From: an uncultured Collinsella sp.
GTDB lineage: Bacteria > Actinomycetota > Coriobacteriia > Coriobacteriales > Coriobacteriaceae
Assembly (NCBI GenBank): GCA_902493895.1
Contig: CABUQW010000004.1
Span: forward strand, 1 to 64,000
Length of the DNA: 64,000 bases
Reading direction: 5' to 3'
In this document: positions 1-7,791 of the stretch, in pieces
How positions within the stretch are numbered: position 1 is the first letter of the stretch
Layout of the letters: each line of letters begins with the position of its first letter
Notes under the pieces: model-generated
What the model was told of the DNA's origin: nothing
The model's database searches: none
Seen by the model: only the letters and a program-made list of their open reading frames with translations
Position numbers and translations under genes: made by a program

Positions 1-908
1 AGGTCGACCTCGACCAACTCGGCGCCCTGGTTCTGCAGCTCCTGGGCAGCGCGCTGAACAGCGGCCTTGACCTCGGGCGTCAGGCCCTCGGCCTCCATAA
101 ACGCGGGGATAATGCCCACGCGCTTGCCCTCGATGCTGTCGTTGAGGTGCTCGGTAAAGTCGACGGCGCAATCCTGACTGGTGCAGTCGTACGGATCGTG
201 GCCCGCGCCGGTAAGCGCGTTCATGGCCAGCGCGACATCCTCGACCGTACGGCCAAAGGGGCCCACCTGGTCGAGCGACGAGCCAAAGGCAACCACGCCG
301 TAACGGCTCACGGCGCCATACGTGGGCTTAAAGCCCACCACACCGCACAGTGATGCCGGCTGGCGAATGGAGCCGCCGGTATCCGAGCCCAGCGAGAGCG
401 CGACTTCGCCCGCGGCGACAGCGGCAGCGGAGCCGCCCGAGGAGCCGCCGGGCACGCGCTCGGTATCCCAAGGGTTGTTGGTACGGTGGAACGCCGAGCT
501 CTCGGTAGAGCTGCCAAAGGCAAACTCGTCCATGTTGGCCTTGCCCATGGGCAGGCAGCCGGCATCGAGCATGCGCTGGACGCAGGTGGCGGTGTAGACG
601 CTCTGGTAGTCCCCGAGCATGCGGGAAGCGCAGGTGGTGCGCGTGCCTACGAGGTTCATGTTGTCCTTGATGGCCAGCGGCACGCCCGCGAGCGGGGGCA
701 GCGGCTTGCCTGCGGCACGGTCGGCATCCACGCGCGCGGCGGCCTCGAGCGCGAGCTCGGGCGCCACCTGCAGGAATGCCTGGACCCCGCCCTCGCGCGC
801 CTCGATGGCGGCAAGGGAGGCCTGGGCCACCTCGGTAGCGGTAAAGTCGCCGGCGGCAACGCCCGCGGCGATCTGGGCGGCGGTAAGGGAATCGAAGCTT
901 AGCGCCAT
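1..908 (-). CDS. gatA: Asp-tRNA(Asn)/Glu-tRNA(Gln) amidotransferase subunit A (partial)
   Basis: GatA is the amidase subunit of GatCAB. It releases ammonia from glutamine, which is used to convert Glu-tRNA(Gln) or Asp-tRNA(Asn) to the amidated form. About 302 N-terminal residues are present and the gene runs off the left edge. The amidase-signature triad is visible: Lys in AIKDN (about residue 81), the glycine/serine stretch PGGSSGGSAAAVA, and the nucleophile region GSDTGGSIRQPA. The ATG overlaps the gatC stop (TAATG), so the two genes are translationally coupled. gatB would be expected beyond the edge. Confidence 0.96.
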   Translation of the reverse strand, partial: MALSFDSLTAAQIAAGVAAGDFTATEVAQASLAAIEAREGGVQAFLQVAPELALEAAARVDADRAAGKPLPPLAGVPLAIKDNMNLVGTRTTCASRMLGDYQSVYTATCVQRMLDAGCLPMGKANMDEFAFGSSTESSAFHRTNNPWDTERVPGGSSGGSAAAVAAGEVALSLGSDTGGSIRQPASLCGVVGFKPTYGAVSRYGVVAFGSSLDQVGPFGRTVEDVALAMNALTGAGHDPYDCTSQDCAVDFTEHLNDSIEGKRVGIIPAFMEAEGLTPEVKAAVQRAAQELQNQGAELVEVD

Positions 909-1219
909 TACTCGCTCTCCCCCTCTCCCAAAATGGACGGCACGCGGAAGTAGCGGTCGCGCGCGCTGCCGGCGTTTTCGAGCGCGACGTCGAGCGGCAG
1001 GTCGCGCTCGGGCTCGCGCAGGTCGTCGCCCATCACGTTGGACAGGCTTCCGATGGGATGGAACGTGGGCTCCACGTCGGGCAAGTCATATTGCAAGACG
1101 GGCTCGAGCATCTGGACGGCGTCGTTCAGGTAGGACGTCATCTGGGTGAGCTCGTCATCGGTCAGTGCGATCTTTGCGTACTCGGCGATGCCGCGCACGT
1201 CTTTCTCGCTGAGTGCCAT
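908..1219 (-). CDS. gatC: Amidotransferase subunit C
   Basis: GatC is the small subunit (103 aa) that clamps GatA to GatB in the tRNA-dependent amidotransferase. The start MALSEKDVRG is preferred over an in-frame ATG 18 bases upstream because GGAAGGGAG lies just before it and family members begin at this point. The protein has the usual short helical N-terminus and the FHPIGSLSNVMGDDLREP segment typical of GatC. It overlaps gatA by one base and is the first gene of the gat operon. Confidence 0.95.
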   Translation of the reverse strand: MALSEKDVRGIAEYAKIALTDDELTQMTSYLNDAVQMLEPVLQYDLPDVEPTFHPIGSLSNVMGDDLREPERDLPLDVALENAGSARDRYFRVPSILGEGESE

Positions 1220-1354
1220 AGGCGCTCCCTTCCGCATAACAGTTAAACCGCTCTAGTATACAAGGCAACGCCGGCTTGGAGCAGGCGCTTTACCCAAATG
1301 CAGCGAAAACGTAACGAGGGCGGCGGTTGGTAAGCGGCGGGCTGGCGGTTCTGC

Positions 1355-1449
1355 AGCGAAACCGCACCGTCCATAGCGAAAACCGCGCCGCCCCACAACG
1401 AAAACCGTCGCGCACACAGCGAAAACCGTCCCGCCCGAAACGAAAAGCA
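1355..1449. repeat. Imperfect 20-22 bp tandem repeat array
   Basis: Four to five units begin at 1355, 1375, 1397, 1418 and 1439. Each starts with (A)GCGAAAACCG or AACGAAAACCG followed by a C/G-rich tail. The array lies between gatC and the sortase 3' end and abuts palindrome A1. Function unknown. Confidence 0.7.
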
Positions 1450-1504
1450 TCACAACATTCGACGCTTTTCGCCAAAATCGAGATTTTCATCGAATGTTGT
1501 GATG
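1448..1504. repeat. Palindromic repeat family A, copy 1 (57 bp)
   Basis: The arms are CATCACAACATTCGA and its complement (15 bp, perfect), with a 27-base A/T-rich centre. Copies of the same 57-bp length occur at 14418, 18650 and 19892. This copy lies 63 bases after the sortase stop codon. Confidence 0.9.
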
Positions 1505-1519
1505 GTTTGGAAGTCCCGA

Positions 1520-1552
1520 CCACCACAAAAGTGCCCGTCCCCTTTATGGTGG
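1520..1552. repeat. Palindromic repeat family B, copy 1 (33 bp)
   Basis: The form is CCACCACAAA-GTGCC-cc-TTTATGGTGG. Copies of the same length occur at 14350, 15934 and 32235. This one is 15 bases after the sortase stop and 15 bases from family A copy 1. Confidence 0.85.
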
Positions 1553-1566
1553 TTCTGAACGATGCT

Positions 1567-2499
1567 TTATGCCGAGGCCTTGGCCTTGCGGCGCTTACGG
1601 ACCGCGTGAATCACGATGTCCAGCAGCAACAGCACAATGGCCACGACCACGATGAGAACGGCGAACTCGCGCTTGCCCCAGTGGCGGCCGGCCAGCGACT
1701 TTTGCTTGTCGACGTCCTTCTTGTTGTACTTGGTGCGCACGCAATGCACCAGCAGGCGATGGTCGTTCACCCCGTAGGGCGTGCAGGTGACGAGCGTCAC
1801 CTTGTCGGCGCCGGGCTCGATGGTCAGCGACTCCATCTCCTCGGGCAGCACCACCTCGGAGTCCACCATCTTGTAGGCAAGCGTCTTGTTCATGGTGTGC
1901 AGCAGCACCAGGTCGCCGGGCTCCAGCGAATGGATGTCGTCGAACATGCTCAGGTTGCGCATGCCCGAGTGCGCGGTGAGCACGCAATGCGTCGAGGTGC
2001 CGCCCACCGGCAGGCTCGTGCCCTCCAGGTGGCCGACGCCCGCCATAAGGACTTCCTCGCTCGTGCCGTGGTAGATGGGCATGCTCACGTCGATGGAAGG
2101 GATCTCGACCCAGCTCATCATGGGGTCGCGGTCAAAGATGAGCTGCTGGGCGTAGGGCTCGATCTGGTCGGCGGGAAGCTCGGTGGCCTCACCCGCCAGC
2201 TGCTCGTTAAAGGAGCGCGCCTGGAGCAGGATGCGCTCGCGCTCCTCGGCAGACAGCGCGTCCACGGTGCTGGACACGGTGCTGATCTGGTTGAACACGC
2301 CCGAGGCCTCGAGCCGGTCCAAGATCCACGGCCAGGTCATAAGGCCCACGCCAATAAGGATGATGACGATGGTGATGAGCCGATCAGCCCAGCGCGGCAG
2401 CCGCTTGCGACGGCGTTTGGGCTTGGGCTTGGGCTGAGGGCTTGAGCCACCGTTGGCCGCGGCGTTGTTGCTCTTCATATGTTTGGCGCCCTGCACCAT
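1567..2499 (-). CDS. Class C (pilin-polymerising) sortase
   Basis: This 310-residue membrane transpeptidase joins pilin subunits by cleaving LPXTG-like sorting signals. It has a basic proline-rich cytoplasmic N-terminus, a first membrane segment at about residues 42-58, the class C hallmark PIYHGTSEEVLMAGVGHLEG, catalytic His177 (TAHSG), Cys239 (LVTCTPYG) and Arg248 (HRLLV), and a second membrane segment at about 280-300 with a basic tail. The start ATG follows AGAGGAG. A GTG one codon upstream is possible. It is presumably the cognate polymerase for the pilins at 5914-12934, although a 3.4-kb block with small RNA-like modules and an IS21 element now separates them. Confidence 0.95.
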   Translation of the reverse strand: MVQGAKHMKSNNAAANGGSSPQPKPKPKRRRKRLPRWADRLITIVIILIGVGLMTWPWILDRLEASGVFNQISTVSSTVDALSAEERERILLQARSFNEQLAGEATELPADQIEPYAQQLIFDRDPMMSWVEIPSIDVSMPIYHGTSEEVLMAGVGHLEGTSLPVGGTSTHCVLTAHSGMRNLSMFDDIHSLEPGDLVLLHTMNKTLAYKMVDSEVVLPEEMESLTIEPGADKVTLVTCTPYGVNDHRLLVHCVRTKYNKKDVDKQKSLAGRHWGKREFAVLIVVVAIVLLLLDIVIHAVRKRRKAKASA

Positions 2500-2516
2500 C
2501 ACCGGTCACTCCTCTA

Positions 2517-2530
2517 CAACTCAAGTTGTC
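2517..2530. promoter_or_regulatory. Small palindrome ahead of sortase gene
   Basis: ACAACTTGAGTTGT is a near-perfect inverted repeat just upstream of the sortase ribosome binding site, a possible operator or 5'-UTR hairpin. No convincing -35/-10 pair was assigned. Confidence 0.35.
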
Positions 2531-2630
2531 TAAACAAATAATAGCCGATTAGCGAGCTTCCGCGCCGGACAACGCAGCCTGGCAGCATTGCGCAGTGCGA
2601 GTATGGGCCCGCATTTGAGTTTTCAAAATG

Positions 2631-2662
2631 TCCCGAATCGGCTGAGCGATTCGGGATACAAT
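2631..2662 (+). promoter_or_regulatory. Predicted promoter/operator of small RNA, copy 1
   Basis: A perfect 10-bp inverted repeat (TCCCGAATCG...CGATTCGGGA) runs directly into a -10 element TACAAT at 2657-2662. No good -35 is visible. The palindrome-plus-TACAAT arrangement is repeated at 3125-3156, which supports a functional element. Confidence 0.55.
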
Positions 2663-2668
2663 GTCAAT

Positions 2669-2764
2669 AGAAAACGACGCACCCCGCGTAAGTGTATGAG
2701 AGCGCAGGCGGCCTAGTTTTCAGCTTTTGTTAAATGCCCGGGATCCGACCCCCGGGCATTCTTA
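2669..2764 (+). ncRNA. Putative small (antitoxin-like) RNA, copy 1
   Basis: The predicted RNA of about 95 nt would start about 7 bases after TACAAT and end at the strong hairpin 2733-2760. It contains ACGACGCACCCCGCGTAAG, which is repeated in copy 2. Its 3' end meets the 3' end of the small toxin-like gene on the other strand, the convergent arrangement of TxpA/RatA-type type I toxin-antitoxin loci. This is inferred from promoter, terminator and duplication only. Confidence 0.45.
2733..2760. terminator. Bidirectional terminator hairpin, copy 1
   Basis: A 10-bp perfect stem, AATGCCCGGG/CCCGGGCATT, has an 8-base loop. It lies between the convergent small RNA (+) and toxin-like gene (-) and would serve both. 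An identical hairpin is at 5605-5632. Confidence 0.75.
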
Positions 2765-2914
2765 TTTGCGCTTGTTGCGGCGCAAACGCCTTCTACCGTC
2801 CGCACCGCGCGTGCGCCTACGGACCTTAAACCGAACCTCATACGAGTCAAGAAACGCGATGACGAACGAGCCCACCGCCGCGAGGGCGGCGAGCGCGTTA
2901 AGGAATTTCAGCAT
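2762..2914 (-). CDS. Small membrane, highly basic toxin-like peptide (50 aa)
   Basis: The 50-residue product has one hydrophobic helix (about residues 3-22: FLNALAALAAVGSFVIAF) followed by a strongly cationic tail (VRRRTRGADGRRRLRRNKRK). This is the build of small membrane toxins of type I toxin-antitoxin loci. GGAGGT lies 6 bases before the ATG and is one of the best ribosome binding sites in the window, which argues the gene is real. The stop codon touches the hairpin terminating the convergent RNA. A second, 5'-truncated copy is at 5634-5737. No named family can be assigned by eye. An unrelated small membrane protein is the alternative. Confidence 0.6.
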   Translation of the reverse strand: MLKFLNALAALAAVGSFVIAFLDSYEVRFKVRRRTRGADGRRRLRRNKRK

Positions 2915-3124
2915 TTGGGGACCTCCGATCGAGTCGTCGGCCGCCCGCGCACGGGATGCGTCGCAAAGCCATTTTACTGCGGTTGCACGCACCGCGCCTG
3001 GTAAACGCGATTTTGACAAACATTTGTTCGATAGTTACACACACTATTCCTCGTCCGGCGGAGCCTGGCCGCATTGTCCGGGTTTGCCCGACGGTTTGCC
3101 CGACGTGTTTACGTTTTCAAAATG

Positions 3125-3156
3125 TCTCGGATCGGCGAAACGATTCGGGATACAAT
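3125..3156 (+). promoter_or_regulatory. Predicted promoter/operator of small RNA, copy 2
   Basis: Same layout as copy 1: an imperfect inverted repeat, (T)CTCGGATCG...CGATTCGGGA, followed by TACAAT at 3151-3156 and by the shared GAAACGACGCACCCCGCG. The RNA it would drive is interrupted by the IS21 element starting at 3187. Confidence 0.5.
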
Positions 3157-3293
3157 AGCTACAGGAAACGACGCACCCCGCGTAAGTGTTAGCGTCGGAT
3201 TATTTTAGCCAAATATAGTCGGCCGAGATTGACCAATCCCGGCCGACCCATTTTAGCCAACACGCCCGCATCTATGTCTTTCCTATCGCTTCC

Positions 3294-4121
3294 CTACATC
3301 CCCTCGGGCTGGATCCCCCTCACCTTCACCGCCTGGGGGACGGCCTCCACCGAGTAGGTGTCGAGCCCCCTGCCGCGGTAGCTCGGGCCCCGCATCACGA
3401 ACACCGACGCCTTGTCGAACAGCCTGTCGAGGGCGCAGAGGAGCGTGTCGTCGCCCGTGAAGAACTCATCCCACCCGCTCGGGGCGATGTTGCTCGTGAG
3501 GACCATCGCGTTCGGCCCCTCCTTCTCGTAGCGCCTGTCGACGACATCGAAGAACAGGTCGGTGCACGGCCTGTCGTAGACGCATCTTCCCACCTCGTCA
3601 ACGATGAGGCACGACGGCTTGACGAGCGAGGAGACGACCCGCGAGGTGTTTCCCCGCTGGACGGCCTTCTGGAACCTGTCCCTGAGCTCGGTCGCCTTTA
3701 TGTAGTAGGTCTTGAGCCCCCGCATGCAGCACTCGCGCCCGTAGGCCTGCGCGAGGTGCGTCTTCCCTATGCCGCCGGGCCCGACGAAGGCGACGTTGCG
3801 GTGCGCGTAGAGGTCGGCCAGCGACGGGAGCTTGCCCAGCGCGGCCGCGTCCCGGCCCTGGATCCTGGAGAAGTCGAAGCCCTCGAAGGTCTTGGGCTCG
3901 CGCCTGGGCAGCCTGCTCAGCCTCAGCAGCGTCTCGATGGAGGCGAGCCTCCTCTTCTCCGCAAGGTAGGAGAAGGTGGCTGCCACGGCGGCCATCTCCC
4001 CGTCGCCGAGGTCGAGGTCCGAGGCGAGGGTCGCGAGCTCCTCCGCCCCGACGGCGATCCCGAGCCTCGACGCGGCGTCGCTCGCGAGCTCGTAGGGGCT
4101 CGCCCCCGCGCCCGCCATCAT
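3294..4121 (-). CDS. istB: IS21-family helper ATPase IstB
   Basis: IstB is the 275-aa AAA+ ATPase that assembles on target DNA and stimulates the IstA transposase. Visible are Walker A (GPGGIGKTHLA), Walker B (SCLIVDEVG), the sensor-region serine/asparagine (VLTSN) and the usual IstB start region. The ATG at 4121 overlaps the istA stop (ATGA), the standard IS21 translational coupling. A longer in-frame ORF upstream is just the antisense-free extension through istA and is not the start. Confidence 0.95.
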   Translation of the reverse strand: MMAGAGASPYELASDAASRLGIAVGAEELATLASDLDLGDGEMAAVAATFSYLAEKRRLASIETLLRLSRLPRREPKTFEGFDFSRIQGRDAAALGKLPSLADLYAHRNVAFVGPGGIGKTHLAQAYGRECCMRGLKTYYIKATELRDRFQKAVQRGNTSRVVSSLVKPSCLIVDEVGRCVYDRPCTDLFFDVVDRRYEKEGPNAMVLTSNIAPSGWDEFFTGDDTLLCALDRLFDKASVFVMRGPSYRGRGLDTYSVEAVPQAVKVRGIQPEGM

Positions 4122-5425
4122 TCGGCCCTCCCGAAGTCGAACCTCTCGAAACCGGGTTTCGTCCTGGGCGGGGCGATTTGCTCGACCACGGTCCCCACCG
4201 GCTGGGTCGGCAGCTCCTCGGGCTGCGCCGGCGATGTCTCCCACTGCCCCTCGCACCAGCTGTCGGCGCCGGTGCCGACGGCGTGGGCGACGAGCTCGCG
4301 GGAGAGGTCGTCGCTGTATATGTGCACCACGCGCCCCTCCCGGTTCACCCTGCACTCGCGGCGGACGTACCAGTAGGGCACGCCGTAGCGGTGCCCCTCG
4401 AAGCTCACGAAGCCGTCGAAGGAGATCTTCCGGCGCGGGCACAGGTACCGCTCGACCTCGGCCGTGACCTCGAGCGGCCTGGTGTTCGCCGAGCACGCCG
4501 CCTCGTGCTCGCGCATCGGGACGCATGCCGCCGCGCGCCGCCAGCGGCCTCCCTGCTCGGCGCACCAGAGGGCGGCCTCCCGGTTGAGGGCGTCAAGGTC
4601 GGTAAAGGACCTTCCCGCGAGGAAGTTCCCCTTCACGAAGCGGACGAGCCTCTCCACCTTGCCCTTCGTATAGGGGTGGCGCGGCCTGCACAACCTGGTG
4701 CGGAAGCCGACGACGCCCATGAACTCGGCGTAGTCGGCCTGCCAGACGGGCCGGCCGTCGGCATCGCGGCGGACGACCACGCTCTTCATGTTGTCGGTGA
4801 GCACGGTCGCGGGCACGCCCAGCGCCGAGAACGCGTGCAGCATCCCGATGAGGAGGTTCTCCTGGCGCGCGTTCGGGAAGAACTCGACGTGGGCGCCCCC
4901 GCAATGGTGGCAGACCATGGCGAAGCAGGCGATCCGCGCCCGCTCCCCGCCGGGGCGCTCGACCGCGACGAAGCCCCAGTCCATCTGGTAGGCCTCTCCG
5001 GGCGCCGTCCTGAAGCGCTGGCCGCGGCAGCCCTGCGGGGCCGCCTGCCGCCTCTTCGCGGGCACGAGGTCCCGGTGCGCGGCGATGTAGGTCTTCACCG
5101 TGGTGAGGCCGCCGGCGTAGCCCTGGCCGAGCAGCCGCTCGAATATCACCTGCGAGTTGGTGACGCCCTTCCGCAGGAGGTCGTCCACCAGGCCGGTGTG
5201 GCCGGCGAGCACGCCCGGCGCGGCCCTCCTCCCGCTGTTCCCGTGGGGCAGGGCCCTGAACCCGTGTGCCCTGACCGTCCTCGCGCGGGAGCGGGTGAGC
5301 CCCGTCCTCCTGCAGAACTCCGCGAGGTTGCATGCCTGCGGGTCGAACCCGTCGCCCTCCTCCGCGGCCATCTCCCGGAGCGCCGCGTCTATAATCTCCT
5401 GTAGGTCATCGTGTCTCTCGTTCAC
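4118..5425 (-). CDS. istA: IS21-family DDE transposase IstA
   Basis: The 435-aa transposase has an N-terminal helix-turn-helix (about residues 32-56, LAEFCRRTGLTRSRARTVRA), a second DNA-binding helical segment, and a retroviral-integrase-type core with catalytic Asp149 (YQMDWGF), Asp211 (LTDNMKS) and Glu258 (YTKGKVERL). The start is GTG preceded by TTAGGAGG. No frameshift or stop is seen, so the element may still be active. Confidence 0.95.
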   Translation of the reverse strand: MNERHDDLQEIIDAALREMAAEEGDGFDPQACNLAEFCRRTGLTRSRARTVRAHGFRALPHGNSGRRAAPGVLAGHTGLVDDLLRKGVTNSQVIFERLLGQGYAGGLTTVKTYIAAHRDLVPAKRRQAAPQGCRGQRFRTAPGEAYQMDWGFVAVERPGGERARIACFAMVCHHCGGAHVEFFPNARQENLLIGMLHAFSALGVPATVLTDNMKSVVVRRDADGRPVWQADYAEFMGVVGFRTRLCRPRHPYTKGKVERLVRFVKGNFLAGRSFTDLDALNREAALWCAEQGGRWRRAAACVPMREHEAACSANTRPLEVTAEVERYLCPRRKISFDGFVSFEGHRYGVPYWYVRRECRVNREGRVVHIYSDDLSRELVAHAVGTGADSWCEGQWETSPAQPEELPTQPVGTVVEQIAPPRTKPGFERFDFGRAE

Positions 5426-5604
5426 CTCAATGGTCCTCCTAACGCCGGCGTGTTGGCACCACCAGCGTAGTGGCGGCGGGGAGGCACGGTGGCCATTATT
5501 CGGTGACCGGGATTGGTCAAAATCGTTTGACTATTAGCGGCTAAAATCGCCCGGCGCTAACATAAGTACTTAGGAGCGCGGGCGACCAGTTTCCGACGTT
5601 GTTA

Positions 5605-5632
5605 AATGCCCGGGATCCGACCCCCGGGCATT
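5605..5632. terminator. Bidirectional terminator hairpin, copy 2
   Basis: Identical stem to 2733-2760 (AATGCCCGGG/CCCGGGCATT). It ends the split small-RNA copy 2 and abuts the truncated toxin-like copy. Confidence 0.7.
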
Positions 5633-5633
5633 C

Positions 5634-5737
5634 TTATTTGCGCTTTCGGCGCAAATGCCTTCTGCCGTCCGCACCGCGCGTGCGCCTACGGACCTTAAAC
5701 CGAACCTCATACGAGTCAAGAAACGCGATGACGGATG
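5634..5737 (-). pseudogene. 5'-truncated second copy of the toxin-like gene
   Basis: The C-terminal part (VIAFLDSYEVRFKV then the basic tail) matches the 2762-2914 product almost residue for residue. The first roughly 17 codons, start codon and ribosome binding site are missing. Upstream of the match the sequence becomes the pilin-operon terminator, so the duplication ended there. Confidence 0.75.
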
Positions 5738-5773
5738 AGTCCGCATCGGACGGTGGAGGCTGCCTGTGTTGTC

Positions 5774-5812
5774 CAAAAAGAACGGGGCAGACTCCAGTGC
5801 GAAGTCTGCCCC
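5774..5812 (-). terminator. Intrinsic terminator of the pilin operon
   Basis: The stem GGGGCAGACT/AGTCTGCCCC (5784-5812) is followed on the minus strand by GTTCTTTTTGG. It lies about 100 bases after the backbone pilin stop. Confidence 0.85.
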
Positions 5813-5913
5813 GAAAAGAGAATGGCAAAGCAAGAACGTGGATGGACGAGAAAAGTGTCCGCAAGTCTCACGGCCATCACATCCCACCTGCCAAAGGGAT
5901 GGGTGAGCGAGCG

Positions 5914-7683
5914 TTACTCCTGCTCGGACTCCTCAGCCTGCTTACGGCTGCGGATGAGATGCGCCACGCCGATGACGAGCACCGCGCCACCAGCGACCCA
6001 AGTGAAGGTCACGCCGTTAAGGCCGGTGAGCGGGAGGTTGGAGCCCTTCTTATCGGTAACGGTGAGGTGCACCTTGCCGTCGATGGTTCCAGTAGGTGCG
6101 GAAGTCGACTGGACGAGATTGTCATAGGTTCCCTCGGGAAAATCGCACCCAGGATTGAAAGAATCGCCGTTAGTGGGCAGGCCAGTGTTCATGATGGCAA
6201 ACGTGATGCCACCGGCTGCGGAGTTGTTGTAGCCAGGCGCAGGCTTAACCTCCTTGAGGATATAGGTACCCTCGTCGAGACCGACGACGCTGATCTTACC
6301 TTTGGAGTTGGTAGTCAGTATTGCATCGTTCTGATTTGACGTCGTGGTACCGTCTGCCTTGATAAATTTGCTGGAGTCTTTCTCCTGCAGTGTGAACTGA
6401 ACGCCTTCGAGGGTCTTGCGCTCGCCAGTCTCGTCCTTGTCGCTACCGACCTTGGTAACATCGATACCATAGGTGTAGTCGTAGGCCGGATGGTCAACCG
6501 TGGTACCAGTGTCGTTGATGTTGTACGGGTTGTTGGAATAGGTCAACTTGACATTGTTCACCTGGGCTTTGCCGAGCATATCCGCGTTAATCTTGCCAGC
6601 ATCCAGTTTTGCCTCATAGTTCACATAGACTGTCGAACTACCGTCAACGGTAATGGGAGTGCCATGCGTATCCCTTGCTTCTTTGAGGTTTTCGAAGGAA
6701 ACAGTGAGCGTATTCGTGCTTTTCCCCGGGGCATAGGTCGCACTGTAGCAAGCGGGATCAACAACTGAATTGCCAATCTTGACCTCAACGACCGGGTCGT
6801 TTCCATTGAGCTTCGGCACCATCGTGCTGGGAAGCTCGTCGGTGAAAGTGTAGCCGTACTTCTTGTACGTATTAATGTTGCTTGCAACAGTGCCGGCAAG
6901 CTGATATTTAATCGGCTGCTCGGAGGCAGAGTCGGCAGCTTTGTTGGCAGCAGTGAAAACGGTTTTATTAACGTCCGTAACAAATTTATCGCCCTTGTCA
7001 TCCATGACGGCCTTGGTCACGTTGGGGACGTTCTTCTTGGGGGTCACGTTAACGTCAGAGCCACCGACGATGGTGAAAATCGGCGAGGTATACGCATCAG
7101 TATTGCCATTAGCACCGCTGGTCGTACTGGGCGTATCGGTCACGAAAAGCCAGTAGCCATGGTTCAGATTATCAAAGTTGCCCTTGCTGGAATTGCTTGG
7201 CTGTGTCCAAGCGAGCGCCTTGTCCCCCTCCAAGGCCTCGGCAATCAAGTCCAGAACCGTGCCATTATCAACCGCCGTAGTCTCTCCATAATTAGAGCCC
7301 TGAGTCGTGCTGATGAACTCCGCCCACGTCTGGGCGTCATCATTTACGTTAGGTACTCCAGGAACGTCTTTGAGCGCAGTCGTAACGAGGGTTTTCACAT
7401 TACCCGGAGCCCACTGAATATCGGAAAGTGTCTTATCACCTGACCAGGTATTTCCATCCTTATTCTGCGTGATCTTCGCGGTAAAGATCTGGATGCCCTT
7501 AAAAGATGTGTCGGCATATTCAGTGATAGGGTCAGTGATAAACACCTTGCCATCCTCCGTAGCCACCGTTGGCTTGCCCTCAGCAAACGCCATGGTCGCC
7601 GGGGCCATGACTCCGCCGAAGCTCAGCGCTGCTGTGAGGCCAGCGGTTACTGCCAGGCGTGCGATGTTCTTGTTCATGTGCAT
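5914..7683 (-). CDS. SpaA-type backbone pilin, LPXTG-anchored
   Basis: The 589-aa major pilin has a signal peptide to about residue 34 (cleavage after TMAFA), a pilin-motif-like segment with a lysine for sortase linkage (VNVTPKKNVPNVTKAV), and a D2-like isopeptide domain. A Cna-B/SpaA domain follows (VTKVGSDKDETGERKTLEGVQF) with an E-box (GTYILKEVKPAPGYN). The sorting signal is LPLTG at about 550, then a hydrophobic stretch and a basic tail. The start ATG follows AGAGGA; an ATG 22 codons further upstream lacks a site. It is the last gene of the three-pilin operon, with its own terminator. Confidence 0.92.
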   Translation of the reverse strand: MHMNKNIARLAVTAGLTAALSFGGVMAPATMAFAEGKPTVATEDGKVFITDPITEYADTSFKGIQIFTAKITQNKDGNTWSGDKTLSDIQWAPGNVKTLVTTALKDVPGVPNVNDDAQTWAEFISTTQGSNYGETTAVDNGTVLDLIAEALEGDKALAWTQPSNSSKGNFDNLNHGYWLFVTDTPSTTSGANGNTDAYTSPIFTIVGGSDVNVTPKKNVPNVTKAVMDDKGDKFVTDVNKTVFTAANKAADSASEQPIKYQLAGTVASNINTYKKYGYTFTDELPSTMVPKLNGNDPVVEVKIGNSVVDPACYSATYAPGKSTNTLTVSFENLKEARDTHGTPITVDGSSTVYVNYEAKLDAGKINADMLGKAQVNNVKLTYSNNPYNINDTGTTVDHPAYDYTYGIDVTKVGSDKDETGERKTLEGVQFTLQEKDSSKFIKADGTTTSNQNDAILTTNSKGKISVVGLDEGTYILKEVKPAPGYNNSAAGGITFAIMNTGLPTNGDSFNPGCDFPEGTYDNLVQSTSAPTGTIDGKVHLTVTDKKGSNLPLTGLNGVTFTWVAGGAVLVIGVAHLIRSRKQAEESEQE

Positions 7684-7791
7684 CTTCTTTCCTCTGCTTT
7701 CTACTTCGTAACTCATTCGATCGGTCATCATCTGTCTGTGTCTTAGCATCTACTTCGCTACGTCTCGCCCCGCTCTCTGTGGGGCTGCCAG

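Larger units (their letters stand above)
3187..5562 (-). mobile_element. IS21-family insertion sequence, complete
   Basis: The element is 2376 bp. The terminal inverted repeats begin TGTTAGCG and end with a TTTTAGCC block. The left end is at 3187 and the right end, GCTAACA, is at 5562, giving TG...CA termini as in IS21. It is flanked by a 4-bp target duplication TAAG (3183-3186 and 5563-5566). Subterminal copies of TTTTAGCC and of GATTGACCAATCCCGG (inverted near the right end) are the multiple transposase sites usual in this family. It carries istA and istB with overlapping ends, both apparently intact. Confidence 0.95.
3163..5632 (+). pseudogene. Small RNA gene copy 2, split by IS21 element
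   Basis: The 5' part (3163-3186) and the 3' part (5567-5632, ending in the same hairpin as copy 1) join into a sequence closely matching 2669-2760 once the element and one TAAG duplicate are removed. The RNA gene is therefore broken by the insertion. Confidence 0.6.

Noticed and set aside
2727..3158. 143-codon plus-strand ORF across the small-RNA/toxin region
   Set aside because: It runs through the terminator hairpin and the repeat; it has no start site and the repeat copy does not preserve its frame.
3294..4565. 423-codon frame for IstB with a long N-terminal extension
   Set aside because: The extension is antifamily, Arg-rich sequence overlapping istA. The coupled ATGA start at 4121 is standard for IS21.
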